A stretch of 64,000 nucleotides of DNA, taken from the NCBI GenBank assembly GCA_029260765.1, contig JAJDCP010000048.1:1-64000 (forward strand). The letters run 5' to 3'. The DNA is from Planctomycetota bacterium. GTDB lineage: Bacteria > Planctomycetota > J058 > JAJDCP01. Below, piece by piece: positions 63,900-64,000 of this stretch (the stretch's first letter is position 1; the number at the start of each line of letters is the position of its first letter). A model generated the notes under the pieces. It saw only the letters and a program-made list of their open reading frames with translations. It ran no database searches and was not told where the DNA came from. A program made the translations under genes and the position numbers.

Positions 63900-64000
63900 A
63901 TGTCTGAGAGCTTCACGCAAGCCCGCTTCAAGACGTCGTTGATGACCTTTCTCGACTACTTCAACGACATGAGCGAGGCCACCTTTGACAACCACAGCAC
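63900..64000 (+). CDS. Truncated gene at the window end
   Basis: ATG at 63900 preceded by GGGAGAG opens a frame that runs off the window after 33 codons (MSESFTQARFKTSLMTFLDYF and on). No family can be assigned from this fragment; it looks soluble and helical. Confidence 0.6.
   Translation, partial: MSESFTQARFKTSLMTFLDYFNDMSEATFDNHS

Overview
The window is a high-GC, densely coded bacterial chromosome segment from a Gram-negative organism. Supporting signs are lipoprotein and TAT signals, an outer-membrane porin, an LpoB-like lipoprotein, an RND pump and a NapA-type periplasmic reductase. Eukaryotic-type Ser/Thr kinases (one a pseudokinase, one a 1592-residue kinase with a long helical repeat region and HAD/DWG catalytic motifs), an ECF sigma factor translationally coupled to a kinase, a DUF1573-like secreted protein, an alginate-export-type porin and a bc complex with a ten-haem cytochrome together suggest Planctomycetota or a related lineage. 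No rRNA or tRNA is present, so this placement is an inference.

Layout. 1-509: hexanucleotide repeat and dispersed hairpin repeats. 510-4189: a lipoprotein of alpha/alpha-toroid polysaccharide-enzyme type and a membrane-anchored GH88/GH105-like protein. 4311-7584: pstSCAB phosphate importer. 7696-12151: acyl-CoA synthetase, two glycosyltransferases, GNAT acetyltransferase. 12425-13273: unrecognised gene with a sigma-54-like promoter and a probable frameshift. 13344-16793: MshEN-like protein, GT-C membrane glycosyltransferase and pseudokinase. 16886-19656: YheT-like hydrolase and ABC exporter. 19744-22715: four small lipoprotein or secreted-protein genes including LpoB-like and COG3014-like members. 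22871-28236: Rieske protein, cytochrome b, ten-haem cytochrome c and hemerythrin. 28456-39042 (minus): a Nap-type molybdoenzyme operon (NapA, two NapG/F ferredoxins, NapH, a periplasmic protein, a tiny ORF, a GltD-like Fe-S flavoprotein and a 7TMR-DISM hybrid kinase). 39316-40800: a divergent porin. 41005-44923: a tandem-globin histidine kinase and an NtrC-type regulator. 44995-48886: phosphofructokinase, NUDIX, ECF sigma and kinase. 48887-53525 (minus): RND pump, membrane-fusion lipoprotein and ArsR regulator. 54091-58869: giant kinase. 58966-61702: pgk-rpe-accD. 61718-62004: a tandem repeat block. 62250-63752: DUF1573-like secreted protein. 63900-64000: start of a truncated gene.

How it fits together. 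The central 22.8-45 kb reads as a respiratory module: quinol-oxidising bc complex with a multihaem cytochrome, quinol-linked Nap-type reductase, an outer-membrane channel and a haem-sensor two-component system with a sigma-54 activator. Close matches to the sigma-54 -24/-12 promoter (GG-N10-GC with a TTGC-type -12 box) lie directly upstream of the bc operon, the nap operon, the porin and the kinase/regulator operon. The main hypothesis from this window is that the globin kinase and its NtrC-type partner control this respiratory regulon. Two further sigma-54-like sites precede the lipoprotein cluster and the unrecognised gene at 12425. All functional statements are from reading the sequence; no database search was run.
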